Shown here in pieces: positions 16,685 through 25,634 of a stretch of DNA of 64,000 nt (position 1 is the first letter of the stretch; every line of letters starts with the position of its first letter). Source of the stretch: Thiohalocapsa halophila (GTDB lineage: Bacteria; Pseudomonadota; Gammaproteobacteria; Chromatiales; Chromatiaceae). The position numbers and the translations under genes are program-made. A model generated the notes under the pieces. The model was not told where the DNA came from. It worked only from the letters and a program-made list of their open reading frames with translations, and did not search any database. The stretch lies in NCBI RefSeq assembly GCF_016583825.1, contig NZ_NRRV01000016.1, forward strand, positions 25,437-89,436. Reading direction: 5' to 3'.

Positions 16685-18127
16685 ATGACCCAACGCGTCT
16701 CCCTGTCCCGCGCCGCGCGCCTCGCCGGCGTCACCCGTGCCGAGCTCCAGCGGCGCATCCGCAAGGGCGAGCTCACCACCTTCGAGGGGGAGCTCGACAT
16801 CGCGGATCTGCTGCGCGTCTACCCCAGCGTGACGTTCGAGAAGACCGGCAAGCTGGAGCAGGTGGAGCAGATCAAGGCCGACGCCGTGCCCCGCAGCCAT
16901 GACGCTGACACGGCGCTGCCGAGTCCCGAGGTGCTGGTGGCACGCATCCGCTCCCTTGGGGAAGCGCTGGCGCAGAAGGCGGCGCAGGCGGATGCGCAGG
17001 GCACGCTGCTGGATGAGCTGCGCCAGCACCTCATCGACGACCCGGTGCCCGCCGGCCTGGTCCCTTGGCTCGACGAGCGCCGCCAGGAGATCGACGCCCT
17101 GTCGCCGGAGGACGGGCGCGCCAAGCTGTTCGCAAAAGACACCTTCCTACGCCTCATGTCCGCCAGCATCAAGATCATCCCCAGCGGCCACGAATTCTTC
17201 GTCGACGGCACCGAATCCATCCTGGAGGCCGCCGTGCGCGCCGGTGTGCGCCTGGGCTACGGCTGCGCCAGCGGCAATTGCGGCGAGTGCAAGGCGCGGG
17301 TGGTCTCGGGGGAGGTGTCGCGCATCGCCGATCACGACTATGTGCTCTCCGAGCGCGAGAAGCACATGGGCTACATGCTCACCTGCTGCAACACGGCCGT
17401 CACCGACGTGGTGCTGGAGGCTTCGGAGGCGCGCACCACCGCGGACCTGCCGGAGCAGGACATCCGCGCCCAGATCCGCAAGCTGGAGGCCGAAGGCGAC
17501 GATCTGCTGGTGCTACATGTGCAGACCCCGCGCACCCACACGCTGCGCTTCATGGCGGGCCAGCGTGCCCTGCTCGCGCTGGAGAACGGCGCCGAGCGCG
17601 AGCTGCCCATCGCGTCCTGCCCCTGTAACGGCCGCAATCTGCAATTCTCGGTGCGCCGCGGGGACGATGCCTTCGGCGCTTACCTGTTCGAGCGCAGGCC
17701 GTCGCGGGAGATGGTGCGAGTGCGGGGCCCGGCGGGGCATTTCGTGCTCGACGAGGACTCCACCGAGCCTGCGGTGTTCATCGCCCTCGGCGACGGCATC
17801 GCGCCCATCAAGAGCCTCATCGAGCACGCCATCTCCATCGACCGGATCGAGTCCTTCCACCTCTATTGGAGCGTGGAGCAGCCGGACGGCCATTACCACC
17901 AACGCTGGTGCCGGGCCCTGAAAGAGACCCTAGACAACTTCGCCTTCACGCCGTTGGTGGATGCGGGCACGGACGATCTGCTGGCGATGCTGCGCTCGGA
18001 TCTGGCGGAGCCCGAGGCACTGCGGTACTACATCGCCGGGCCGACGGCGGCGGTGAATGCGCTCGCCGAGGCGTTGACCGCCGCCGGCATTCCGGCGGCG
18101 CGTGTCAGCGGCGAAGGGCTGGATTGA
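16685..18127 (+). CDS. HTH-[2Fe-2S] ferredoxin-reductase fusion protein
   Basis: The 480-residue protein combines three parts. Residues 5-45 (SLSRAARLAGVTRAELQRRI onwards) resemble a MerR/excisionase-type helix-turn-helix. A predicted helical region follows (60-150). Residues 155-260 form a plant-type [2Fe-2S] ferredoxin with CASGNCGEC and a downstream TCC. The remainder (265-478) resembles a ferredoxin-NADP reductase module, but the FAD-binding RxYS motif is replaced by ELPIASCP, so flavin binding is uncertain. It follows the fcc-HPP genes on the same strand after 95 bases. The function is unknown; it could be a redox-sensing regulator or an oxidoreductase in sulfur metabolism. Confidence 0.8.
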   Translation: MTQRVSLSRAARLAGVTRAELQRRIRKGELTTFEGELDIADLLRVYPSVTFEKTGKLEQVEQIKADAVPRSHDADTALPSPEVLVARIRSLGEALAQKAAQADAQGTLLDELRQHLIDDPVPAGLVPWLDERRQEIDALSPEDGRAKLFAKDTFLRLMSASIKIIPSGHEFFVDGTESILEAAVRAGVRLGYGCASGNCGECKARVVSGEVSRIADHDYVLSEREKHMGYMLTCCNTAVTDVVLEASEARTTADLPEQDIRAQIRKLEAEGDDLLVLHVQTPRTHTLRFMAGQRALLALENGAERELPIASCPCNGRNLQFSVRRGDDAFGAYLFERRPSREMVRVRGPAGHFVLDEDSTEPAVFIALGDGIAPIKSLIEHAISIDRIESFHLYWSVEQPDGHYHQRWCRALKETLDNFAFTPLVDAGTDDLLAMLRSDLAEPEALRYYIAGPTAAVNALAEALTAAGIPAARVSGEGLD

Positions 18128-18157
18128 GCATGGGCCGGCGCCCGGCCCGAGCCGGCT

Positions 18158-18255
18158 GTCGGGCTTCGCTGCGCTCAGCCCGACCTACGACGCGCCGCTG
18201 CGGCCGATTTCGTTGCCAGCCCGGCGTAGGTCGGGCCGACGCTGGGAGGCCCGAC
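18158..18255. repeat. Inverted GTCGGGC-type intergenic repeats
   Basis: GTCGGGCTTCGCTGCGCTCA with its complement AGCCCGACCTACG (18158-18189) is followed by GCGTAGGTCGGGCCGACGC at 18224-18242 in the opposite sense. The segment 18220-18255 is the same element as 6554-6589. The cluster fills the gap between the fusion-protein gene and a small minus-strand gene and may act as a bidirectional transcription barrier (inference). Confidence 0.8.
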
Positions 18256-18323
18256 GCTGGAAGGCCCGACGCTCAGGCGGCGTCGAGTGTGCAGCATCGG
18301 GCGTTTCGCGTCCGGGCCGACAC

Positions 18324-18509
18324 TCAGGCAGCAACCGCCGGCGGTCGATTCTGCCGCGGCGGCAAGAATACGGTGCCCTTGCCGAAGCGATTGATCGCCT
18401 CGTTGCGCACCCAGGTCGGGGCGTCGCCGTAGAGTCGCAGATAGGTGAAGCCGCAGTCGCCGCGCTCGATGCTCGCGACCCAGTGGGTGAAGTTGTCGTT
18501 GTCTTGCAT
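18324..18509 (-). CDS. Small hypothetical protein, 61 residues
   Basis: No family is recognised. ATG 18509 is preceded by a strong GGAGGAG six bases away (18516-18522 on the complementary strand), the main evidence that the frame is translated. The product starts MQDNDNFTHWVASIERGDCG and contains an aromatic, mixed-charge core (FTYLRLYGDAPTWVRNEAIN) with a proline-rich tail. It has no signal peptide or membrane helix. An in-frame GTG at 18515 would add two residues. Confidence 0.55.
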   Translation of the reverse strand: MQDNDNFTHWVASIERGDCGFTYLRLYGDAPTWVRNEAINRFGKGTVFLPPRQNRPPAVAA

Positions 18510-18901
18510 GCTCACTCCTCCGCCGCCCTGGCGGGTTGCTCGTTGTAATGGGCGGTTTTTGTCGAACGCCGACGACGCCGGCGGCGATCCCCTGCCGCCA
18601 ACACTACCTTAACTCTATCCGACAATGACCGCGATGGCTTGATCCCTTGCGCTCGGGTGCCGACTTTCCTCACATGGCGGGGTCGGAGCGCATCGGCCCG
18701 CCACTTGCTGGAGCCAGAGGCACGGAATCTGCGTCGATCACAACGACCCTCGCCCACCTGGGCGTACTGGCCTGTGCGGGGGGCTGCCCGTCGCGGCGGG
18801 GACGCCGCTCCCACCAAGCAATCGACCGGCCAGGGTTATGATCGAGGCGGCGGCGTCTTGGTCACCAACCGGCTCCTCCCCCAACTCCCGGCGAGCCCCG
18901 C
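18510..18901. other. Gene-free stretch before photolyase gene
   Basis: These 392 bases separate the divergent 61-residue gene and the photolyase gene. Apart from the ribosome-binding site at 18516-18522, nothing could be assigned. Short frames here show no coding character, and no strong sigma-70 promoter was recognised. Confidence 0.5.
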
Positions 18902-20428
18902 ATGGCCACACAACACAACCCCGAGCGCCCCATGGAGCTGGTCTGGCTAAAGCGCGACCTGCGCCTGCGCGACCACGCACCGCTGCTGGAGGCCGCCGCC
19001 CGCGGCCCCGTGCTCTGCCTCTATGTCTACGAGCCGGAGCTCATGGCGCACGAGACCACGCATGCCGCGCACCTCGCATTCATCCATGCATCGCTAGGCG
19101 AGCTGGACGCGGCCCTGCGCGAGCGCGGCGGCGGGCTCGTCACCCGCGTCGGCAACCTGCCCGAGGTCTTCGACCGGCTCCATGCCGAGCGCCCCATCGC
19201 CCGGCTCTGGAGCCACGAGGAGACCGGACTCGGCATCACCTACGAGCGCGACAAGCGCGTCAAGCGCTGGACGCGGGAGCAGGGCATCGAGTGGATCGAG
19301 CTGCCGAATCACGGCGTCTTCCGCCCGCTCGCGGACCGTGATGGCTGGTCCGCGCGCTGGCGCCGGCGCATGGCCGAGCCGGTGCGCCCGGCGCCCGAGC
19401 GCATCCACGGTGTCCTGAACCTGCCGAGCGCCGGCATCCGCAGCCCGGCGGACCTCGGCGTGGCCGGAGAGCTGCGGCCGGAGGCGGTGGCGCCCGGCAT
19501 CGACGTGGCGCACGGGGTGCTCGCGGACTTCCTCGCCCAACGCTCGCGCAGTTATCAGGGCGACATCTCCAGCCCGGTCACTGCCTGGAGCGGCAGTAGC
19601 CGGCTGAGCCCGCACCTGGCCTGGGGCAATCTGTCGGTCCGCGAGGTCTACCAGGCCACCACCGGCCGGATCGCCCGGCTCAAGGCCATGCCGGACCGCG
19701 ACGCCAAGGACTGGGCCAAGTCGCTCGGCTCCTTCGCCAAGCGCCTGCACTGGCATTGCCACTTCATCCAGAAGCTCGAAGACCAGCCGGACATCGAATT
19801 CCGCAACCTGAGCCGCGCCTGCGACGGCCTGCGCGACGAGCGCCCCGACGCGGTCCTGCTGGACGCCTGGCGCTTCGGTCAGACCGGCTATCCCATGGTG
19901 GATGCCTGCATGCGGGCGCTGGCCGCCGGCGGCTGGATCAACTTTCGCATGCGCGCCATGCTCATGAGCTTCGCGAGCTACCACCTCTGGCAGCATTGGC
20001 GCGAGCCGGCACTGCACCTGGCACGGCTGTTCCTGGACTTCGAGCCCGGCATCCATCTCAGCCAGGCGCAGATGCAATCGGGCACCACCGGCATCAACGC
20101 CGTGCGCATCTACTCCCCGGTGAAGCAGGTGCGCGACCACGACCCGGAGGGCGTGTTCATCCGCCGCTGGTGCCCGGAGCTTAAGCTGGTGCCGAACGCC
20201 TACCTGCCACGCCCCGAGACCATGCCGGCGCACGTCCAGCACGCCGCCGGCTGCGTCATCGGCCGCGACTACCCGGCGCCCATCGTCGACAACGGCAAGG
20301 CCTGGTTCCGCGCCCGCCAGCGCATGGGGGCGCTGCGTGCCCGCGGCGAAGCCCGCAGCGAGGCCCGACAGATCCACCGCCGCCACGGCAGCCGTAAGCG
20401 CCCGGACGCCTCCCGGACGGCGCGCTGA
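18902..20428 (+). CDS. Cryptochrome/photolyase family protein
   Basis: The 508-residue protein belongs to the blue-light flavoprotein family that repairs cyclobutane pyrimidine dimers or senses light. The N-terminal antenna domain begins at MELVWLKRDLRLRDH (residues 11-25). The C-terminal FAD domain contains SSRLSPHLAWGNLS, KRLHWHCHFIQKLED, GQTGYPMVDACMRAL and NFRMRAMLMSF. A basic C-terminal tail is present. No four-cysteine Fe-S motif is evident, so it is not the FeS-BCP type. Whether it is a repair enzyme or photoreceptor cannot be told from sequence. The start may be ATG 18932. Confidence 0.9.
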   Translation: MATQHNPERPMELVWLKRDLRLRDHAPLLEAAARGPVLCLYVYEPELMAHETTHAAHLAFIHASLGELDAALRERGGGLVTRVGNLPEVFDRLHAERPIARLWSHEETGLGITYERDKRVKRWTREQGIEWIELPNHGVFRPLADRDGWSARWRRRMAEPVRPAPERIHGVLNLPSAGIRSPADLGVAGELRPEAVAPGIDVAHGVLADFLAQRSRSYQGDISSPVTAWSGSSRLSPHLAWGNLSVREVYQATTGRIARLKAMPDRDAKDWAKSLGSFAKRLHWHCHFIQKLEDQPDIEFRNLSRACDGLRDERPDAVLLDAWRFGQTGYPMVDACMRALAAGGWINFRMRAMLMSFASYHLWQHWREPALHLARLFLDFEPGIHLSQAQMQSGTTGINAVRIYSPVKQVRDHDPEGVFIRRWCPELKLVPNAYLPRPETMPAHVQHAAGCVIGRDYPAPIVDNGKAWFRARQRMGALRARGEARSEARQIHRRHGSRKRPDASRTAR

Positions 20429-20458
20429 GGACCTTCGCCGCCGACTATGCTGTAGACA

Positions 20459-20530
20459 GGCGCAGCGCGCGCGGGGCGGCAACCCTCCGCGGGCGAATCA
20501 TGGCATGCCGTCCCCGCGGCGCGCTGCGCC
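20459..20530. repeat. GC-rich inverted repeat after photolyase gene
   Basis: GGCGCAGCGCGCGCGGGG (20459-20476) and CCCCGCGGCGCGCTGCGCC (20512-20530) are complementary apart from one extra base. They can form a strong stem with a 35-base loop, 31 bases after the photolyase stop. There is no T-run, so it is not a classic intrinsic terminator. Confidence 0.65.
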
Positions 20531-20573
20531 GAACAGGCGATAGGTCTGCGTCATACGCTCAGGAGGTCATGCG

Positions 20574-20936
20574 ATGATCCAGCGACTCACCGGACTCCCG
20601 GACAATGTCATCGGCTTCAGCGCCCACGGCCAGGTCACGGCGGCCGACTACGAGGACCACGTCATGCCCGCCGTGGAGGAGGCGTTCATGCGTCATGAGA
20701 GGATCCGGCTCTTGTACCACCTCGGCGAGGACTTCGACGGCTTCGACGCCGGCGCCCTGTGGGACGACAGCAAAGTGGGCCTGAGCCACCTCGCCGCCTG
20801 GGAGCGAATCGCGCTGGTGACGGACATCGGCTGGCTGCGCGGTGCGACCAAGGCCATGGGCTTCATGATGCCGGGGCAGGTGCGCGTGTTCACCAACACC
20901 GAGCTGGAGACCGCCCGCAACTGGCTCGTCAGCTGA
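20574..20936 (+). CDS. SpoIIAA-like/STAS-related protein
   Basis: The 120-residue soluble protein begins MIQRLTGLPDNVIGFSAHGQ and has the phrase VTAADYEDHVMPAVEEAF and a C-terminal QVRVFTNTELETARNWL. This is the pattern of the SpoIIAA-like (PF11964-type) family, whose members adopt a STAS fold and are of unknown function, possibly lipid or nucleotide binding. AGGAGGT lies seven to eight bases upstream of the ATG. It stands alone between the photolyase and a convergent SDR gene. Confidence 0.8.
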   Translation: MIQRLTGLPDNVIGFSAHGQVTAADYEDHVMPAVEEAFMRHERIRLLYHLGEDFDGFDAGALWDDSKVGLSHLAAWERIALVTDIGWLRGATKAMGFMMPGQVRVFTNTELETARNWLVS

Positions 20937-20962
20937 CGCGCCGGGGGTCGCCTATCGCCGGC

Positions 20963-21844
20963 TCAGTCCGAGCGCTCGGGCGCCGTCAGCCCGGTCAGCT
21001 CGGCGCTGAGGCGCCAGAGCTCGGCGTTCGCGGCCGGGTCGTCGGCCTGCTCTGGTGCGGTGATGGGCTTGCGCCCGCCGAAGTACTCGCCGCTGAGGTC
21101 GGCCACGTCGTCGGAGGTGAGCAGGTAGAGCACGCGCTCGGCGGCGCGCTCGGGCTTCGGCAGGGCCCAGCCGAAGGTCTTCGCGAACAGCTTGAGCGCC
21201 CAGTTCTGCGCACCATCGGTGCCGCCCAGGTTGGACAGGAAGACGCCCGGGAAGACGCAGTTCACCGTCACCCCCGTCCCAGCCAGCCGGCGCGCTAGCT
21301 CGCGGGTGAAGTGGATGTTGCCGAGCTTGGCCTGCCCGTAGGCGGCCATCATCCGATACGGACGGTGCTCCCAATTGAGGTCCGAGAAGTCCATGGCCGT
21401 GTCGATCTTGGTGCCGACGTTGACGATGCGCGCACCGCCATCCGCCTGCGCCGCCGCCTTCAGCAGGTCCAGCAGCAGATTGGTCAGCAGGAAGGGGCCC
21501 AAATGATCCACCGCCAGGGTGCGCTCGATGCCGTCCGCCGTCAGGCCAAGCTCGGCGAAGGCGCTGCCGGCGTTGTTCACCAGCAGGTGCAGCGCGCCAA
21601 CACGCTGGTGCACCTCCGCCGCGGTGGCCCGGATGTCCGCCTGCGAGGCGAGATTGCAGACCAGCAGCTCCAGCTGCTCATTGCCGGTGGCCGTTATGAT
21701 CTCGTCCCGGGCGGCGGCGCCCCGCTCGGCACTGCGGCAGAGCATCAGCACCCGCGCGCCGCGAGCCGCCAAAGCCATCACCACGGCCTTGCCGAGTCCG
21801 GAATTGGCGCCGGTCACCAGCGCCGTCTTGCCTGCCACCTGCAT
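20963..21844 (-). CDS. Short-chain dehydrogenase/reductase
   Basis: The 293-residue classical/extended SDR has the NAD(P)-binding TGANSGLG (residues 11-18), NNAG in the central strand and the catalytic YGQAK (Tyr-X3-Lys). The order and the phrase RMMAAYGQAKLGNIHFTREL resemble retinol-dehydrogenase or protochlorophyllide-reductase-like SDRs, usually NADPH-linked. The substrate cannot be assigned. ATG 21844 is chosen because GGAGGCAAGG precedes it; the longer frame upstream adds non-homologous sequence. Confidence 0.88.
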   Translation of the reverse strand: MQVAGKTALVTGANSGLGKAVVMALAARGARVLMLCRSAERGAAARDEIITATGNEQLELLVCNLASQADIRATAAEVHQRVGALHLLVNNAGSAFAELGLTADGIERTLAVDHLGPFLLTNLLLDLLKAAAQADGGARIVNVGTKIDTAMDFSDLNWEHRPYRMMAAYGQAKLGNIHFTRELARRLAGTGVTVNCVFPGVFLSNLGGTDGAQNWALKLFAKTFGWALPKPERAAERVLYLLTSDDVADLSGEYFGGRKPITAPEQADDPAANAELWRLSAELTGLTAPERSD

Positions 21845-22056
21845 GCGCCTTGCCTCCACGATGAATCGATCGCGGCGCTTTCCGCCGCTACGAGGGATAT
21901 GGCGGCCGGCACCGGTCCATGGCAATGGCGAGCGCGCTTTTCCGGTAGGGTACCCCTATCTGCGTGCGCCTCCGCCCGCTTGGCAAGCGGAGCACGCTCA
22001 CGGATCATGCAGGGGCTGAACGGTATTCATCCACCAGGACGACGGATCACGCAGGT

Positions 22057-23367
22057 ATGACCGATTCCCCGGACCCAGACGCACCCGACCATAAAGAGGA
22101 CGACAATCCCGACCTCGCCGGCTTCCTGCACAGCGAATCGCCGCGTCGTCGTAGCGAGCCGGACCCGACGGAGTCCCTGCGTCGGCCGCCGCCGCCGCCC
22201 GGCGACCCAGGCGACGACGCTGCCGCGGGCCCGGCCACCGAGGATGTGCGCGACCTCCAGAAGTCGCTGGTGGAGCGCATCGCCGACGTCGACGACGACC
22301 GCCGCCGCACGTCGGTGCAGCTGCGCAAGGCCCTGGAGACCCATCGCGACGAGATCCGCGCTCAGCGCCAGCGCGACCACACCGCACTGCTGGTGCTCAT
22401 GGGTATCGGCATCATCCTGCTCGCGGCGGTGCTGCTGCTGTTCAACCAGCTCATCCAGACCCGCAGCAGTCTGGAGGAGCGCCTGGCACAGCTGGAGGGG
22501 GCGGCCGCGGCGCCTCAGAGCAGTGCACCGGCCGCGCCGGGCGCCGTCAGCGACATGCAGCAGCGCATCGACCGGCTGGAGCAGCGCCTGAGTGGGGCCT
22601 CCGACACCGAGGACCTCCGGACACGGCTCGCCCGGCTCGAAGCCCAAGCCCAGCCCGCGGGCACCATGGGCAAGCTCGACGAGCGCCTGAGCCGGCTGGA
22701 GCAGCGCGCTCCCAGCACGGGCGTCGACGCGGCCCCCATCGAAGACATCGACGAGCTCGCCGACGCCATCGAGGCCATCGGTGACCGCCTGACAGCACTG
22801 GAGGGCCGGCTCGGGCAGCTCGCGGAGGGCCGGGCCACAGCAGCTTCCGCGGAGCCGGGGTCGGCAGCCGAAGCGGCGCCGGACGCCGCGGACCTGACAG
22901 CGGCCGTCGCTGCCGCCGAGCAGCGCCTGGACGACCGACTGGCGCAGCGGCTGGCGGCGCTGTCCACACAGATCGGCGCACTGCGCGAGCGGTTCGCCGC
23001 GCTGCCGACCGGCACGGACACCACAGCGGCGGCCGAGACCGCGGCCGAGCCCACTGAGGCAGAAGCGGGCGCGGACGGCAGCTTGACCACGGCCGCCGGC
23101 ACCATTGCGCTACAGCTCGCAGGCTTTCCGAGCCGCGCCGCCATCGACCGCTTCATCGCCCGGCAGCCGCTGCCGGAGCGGGTGTACCTGACCGTCGACA
23201 GCTGGCGCGGGCGCTCCTGGTACGGCTTGGTGCACAGCTTGCACCCGGACATGGCCGCCGCGGAAGACGCGCGGGCGCAGCTGCCGTCCGAGCTGACGCG
23301 CCTGGATATCTGGCTGCGGGAGCTGCCGGCGGGCTCGCGGCTACAGATCTTGGACGGGAGACCCTGA
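22057..23367 (+). CDS. SPOR-domain membrane protein with coiled coil
   Basis: The 436-residue protein has an acidic, proline-rich cytoplasmic N-terminus (about 1-105), one transmembrane helix (about 109-131) and a long Ala/Glu-rich periplasmic coiled coil (135-330). A C-terminal domain (about 350-430) has TIALQLAGFPSRAAIDRFIA and WYGLVHSLHPD. The last part is typical of SPOR domains, which bind denuded peptidoglycan at division sites. No paralog is nearby. Heptad-like LxxRLxxLE repeats support the coiled coil. A direct link to cell division is a family-level inference. Confidence 0.8.
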   Translation: MTDSPDPDAPDHKEDDNPDLAGFLHSESPRRRSEPDPTESLRRPPPPPGDPGDDAAAGPATEDVRDLQKSLVERIADVDDDRRRTSVQLRKALETHRDEIRAQRQRDHTALLVLMGIGIILLAAVLLLFNQLIQTRSSLEERLAQLEGAAAAPQSSAPAAPGAVSDMQQRIDRLEQRLSGASDTEDLRTRLARLEAQAQPAGTMGKLDERLSRLEQRAPSTGVDAAPIEDIDELADAIEAIGDRLTALEGRLGQLAEGRATAASAEPGSAAEAAPDAADLTAAVAAAEQRLDDRLAQRLAALSTQIGALRERFAALPTGTDTTAAAETAAEPTEAEAGADGSLTTAAGTIALQLAGFPSRAAIDRFIARQPLPERVYLTVDSWRGRSWYGLVHSLHPDMAAAEDARAQLPSELTRLDIWLRELPAGSRLQILDGRP

Positions 23368-23394
23368 GGGCGCCGTCCCAATCTACGGCGCCCT
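23367..23394 (+). terminator. Hairpin after SPOR gene
   Basis: AGGGCGCCGT (23367-23376) and ACGGCGCCCT (23385-23394) form a perfect 10-base stem with an 8-base loop, beginning at the last base of the stop codon. No T-tract follows. It could terminate or stabilise the transcript and also serve the convergent lipoprotein gene. Confidence 0.5.
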
Positions 23395-23485
23395 CGGCTC
23401 CGGCGATTCATCGCGGCCTTGAGGCCACTGCCACAGGCAGTTGCGCCCGTGGGAGCGGCATCCTTGCCGCGACGCAACGGCGCTT

Positions 23486-24196
23486 TCAGGGCGCTATCGT
23501 CGGCAGCTCCACACCGTCGCCGTCGAAAACCAGCTCCAGATTCGTCTGCGCCAGGGTGCTGATGACGTTTGGATCATCGGCAATGTCGAACACCCAGGTC
23601 GCCCGCCGGCCGTTGACGGCATCGGCATTGCTCTCGATGATCTCCCCCGGCGCGACGATGGTCTGGGCGATGCGGAAGCCGGCGAGCATCGCCGACATCT
23701 GCTGCATCAGCTGTTGCTCGGAGGCGCCGGGTGCGCTCATCTCGTCGCCGCCACCCCGCTGGGTGAGCCGGTAATCGCCCCCGCCCATGCGCGTAACCGT
23801 CAGTGCGCTGTCCTCGAACAGCTCGGTGCGCTTGAGCGCCCGAAGGTCGTCAAAGGCCACAGTGAGGTCGATATACTTCCAGCCGTCTACCACCTCGGAC
23901 GACAGCGCCGTCAGCTCCACGCCGCTGGGCTTGTCCGCCTCGAACGCCTCGCGCACCTCCGCTTCGTCGAAGCGAAACGGCTGCTCGGGCTGCACCGACA
24001 TCCCCTGGCCACCCTGGGCCGACATCTGCTCCATGGCCTGAAGCTGCGCGAGCGTCTGCTCGGACATGCCATAGCGCATCTCGAGCGTGCCGGACCCGTC
24101 GGGGCTCAGCGTCAATGTCTGGTCGACCTTGATGCAGCCGGCCAGCGCCAGCAGCGCGCCGAGCACCAGGACGGTCGCCATGCGTCGCATCGTCAT
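23486..24196 (-). CDS. Putative lipoprotein, LppM-like
   Basis: The 236-residue product begins with a lipoprotein signal peptide ending in LALAGC (Cys21), followed by IKVDQTLTLSPDGSGTLEMRYGMS. This opening (a cysteine followed by a strand describing a 'DGSGT' turn) resembles LppM-type envelope lipoproteins. A Gln/Met-rich loop (residues 45-70) is unusual. No transmembrane segment follows at the C-terminus. The function is unknown; it is predicted to sit on a membrane surface in the envelope. ATG 24196 is chosen to start the signal peptide. Confidence 0.75.
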   Translation of the reverse strand: MTMRRMATVLVLGALLALAGCIKVDQTLTLSPDGSGTLEMRYGMSEQTLAQLQAMEQMSAQGGQGMSVQPEQPFRFDEAEVREAFEADKPSGVELTALSSEVVDGWKYIDLTVAFDDLRALKRTELFEDSALTVTRMGGGDYRLTQRGGGDEMSAPGASEQQLMQQMSAMLAGFRIAQTIVAPGEIIESNADAVNGRRATWVFDIADDPNVISTLAQTNLELVFDGDGVELPTIAP

Positions 24197-24366
24197 GATC
24201 TGCACTCTCTGTTGTCGTCTCCAATGCCGCAACAGCGCGGGCGAGCCGCCAATCGCGGCGCGCCGCCCCGGCCGTCGGCTCCGGCACAGAGTATGCGCCG
24301 CGCAAGCGGGTTGACGCGACGCCGGATTCCGTCACATCCGCCAACCCGCTAGACTAGCGCCCCTGC

Positions 24367-24451
<85 letters not shown>

Positions 24452-24613
24452 ATCAGCTCCAAGGGTTGCGCCATCGCTCTCGCCCGGCTGCGGAATCGCC
24501 CGAAGCAACGTGACGCGCTGCCACTCGGGCTGGCGCGATTTGCGCACCCTGCGGCCCACCTCCCCAAAAGTCGCTGCGGCGGTCTCTCCCATCGCCGCCT
24601 AGGCGGACTCCCC

Positions 24614-24838
24614 TCAAGCCGCCATCGGCATGGCCGTGCCGCTGCCGCGCCCGCCCCGCGCTGCCCGGTAGCGCCGGATGCGCTCCCACACGCGCTCATG
24701 GAGGTAGTAGGCGACGGTGTTGACGGCGGGCTCGACGAGGGCCACGGCGCTGCCGACGACGATGTCGCCGGTGAGGGCATAGGTCACGCCGAAGGCGACG
24801 CTGAAGTGCATGATCGCGAAGGTGATGGTCTTGGTCAT
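24614..24838 (-). CDS. DUF2061 small membrane protein
   Basis: The 74-residue protein starts MTKTITFAIMHFSVAFGVTY and contains two hydrophobic helices (about residues 7-24 and 26-45) separated by GDIVVGSAVALVEPAVNTVAYYLHE, the hallmark of DUF2061. The C-terminus is basic and glycine-rich. The function is unknown. GGAG lies eight bases upstream of the ATG. A Fur-like palindrome is located 29-51 bases upstream, suggesting iron-dependent control. Confidence 0.85.
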   Translation of the reverse strand: MTKTITFAIMHFSVAFGVTYALTGDIVVGSAVALVEPAVNTVAYYLHERVWERIRRYRAARGGRGSGTAMPMAA

Positions 24839-24866
24839 GGGTCTGCTCCAAGGCTGTATGCGATTT

Positions 24867-24889
24867 ATGAGAATGATAGCGCTTCTCAT
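24867..24889. promoter_or_regulatory. Fur-box-like palindrome upstream of DUF2061 gene
   Basis: ATGAGAA (24867-24873) and TTCTCAT (24883-24889) form a perfect inverted repeat around TGATAGCGC. The whole resembles the Fur consensus GATAATGATAATCATTATC (GAGAATGATA half). It stands in an AT-rich patch (down to TGCATATATAGAC) in otherwise GC-rich DNA, as expected for a promoter region of the minus-strand gene at 24614-24838. Confidence 0.6.
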
Positions 24890-25136
24890 TTGCATATATA
24901 GACGATTGTGTCGACCGAATCCATCGGCATAACCAATCGCAAGATTGTCAACCACGAGACAAGAGATCGCAGAGGTCGGCCGCCGGGGGAGCAAGCCGCG
25001 CCGGATCAGCGAATGACGCCACCTTGGCATCGCGGCCGGCGCGCCGACATTGGCGTTACCATGACAGCGTGCCGGCGCTGCCGGCAGACCGCTCTCCCCC
25101 CACCGCCCCGCGTCCATCCGTACGGAGGTCACCGCG

Positions 25137-25604
25137 ATGATCGAGCTTCGCGTCAACGGCGAGACACACCAGTTGGACATCGACCCGCAGATGCCCCTGC
25201 TCTGGGCGCTCCGGGAGCACGTCGGCCTCACCGGCACCAAGTACGGCTGCGGTATCGGCCAGTGCGGCGCCTGCACCGTGCATCTGGGCGGTGCGGCGGT
25301 GCGCTCGTGCTCGGTGCCCGTCAGCGCGGCGGCGGACCAGGACATCACCACCATCGAGGGGCTCGCCGACGGCCCGCGGGGCGCCGTGGGCAGTGCGGTG
25401 CAGCAGGCGTGGCAGGACCTGGACGTGGTGCAGTGCGGCTTCTGCCAGTCGGGCCAGATCATGCAGGCGACAGCGCTGCTCGCCACCGACCCGGCCCCGG
25501 ACGACGCCGCCATCGACACCAACATGACCGGCAACATCTGCCGCTGCGCCACCTATGCGCGCATCCGCAGGGCCATCCACAAGGCCGCGCAGGCGCTGGG
25601 CTGA
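25137..25604 (+). CDS. Molybdenum hydroxylase [2Fe-2S] subunit (IorA-like)
   Basis: This 155-residue small subunit carries two [2Fe-2S] clusters that pass electrons from the molybdenum site of its partner. The plant-type motif has Cys38, Cys43, Cys46 and Cys58. The second motif, typical of xanthine-oxidase-family small subunits, has Cys100, Cys103, Cys135 and Cys137 (CGFCQSG ... CRC). The large subunit follows after 30 bases. The family includes isoquinoline 1-oxidoreductase and aldehyde dehydrogenases; the substrate is not known. Confidence 0.92.
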   Translation: MIELRVNGETHQLDIDPQMPLLWALREHVGLTGTKYGCGIGQCGACTVHLGGAAVRSCSVPVSAAADQDITTIEGLADGPRGAVGSAVQQAWQDLDVVQCGFCQSGQIMQATALLATDPAPDDAAIDTNMTGNICRCATYARIRRAIHKAAQALG

Positions 25605-25634
25605 GTCAGGCACACAGAGCCCAAGGAGACGAGC

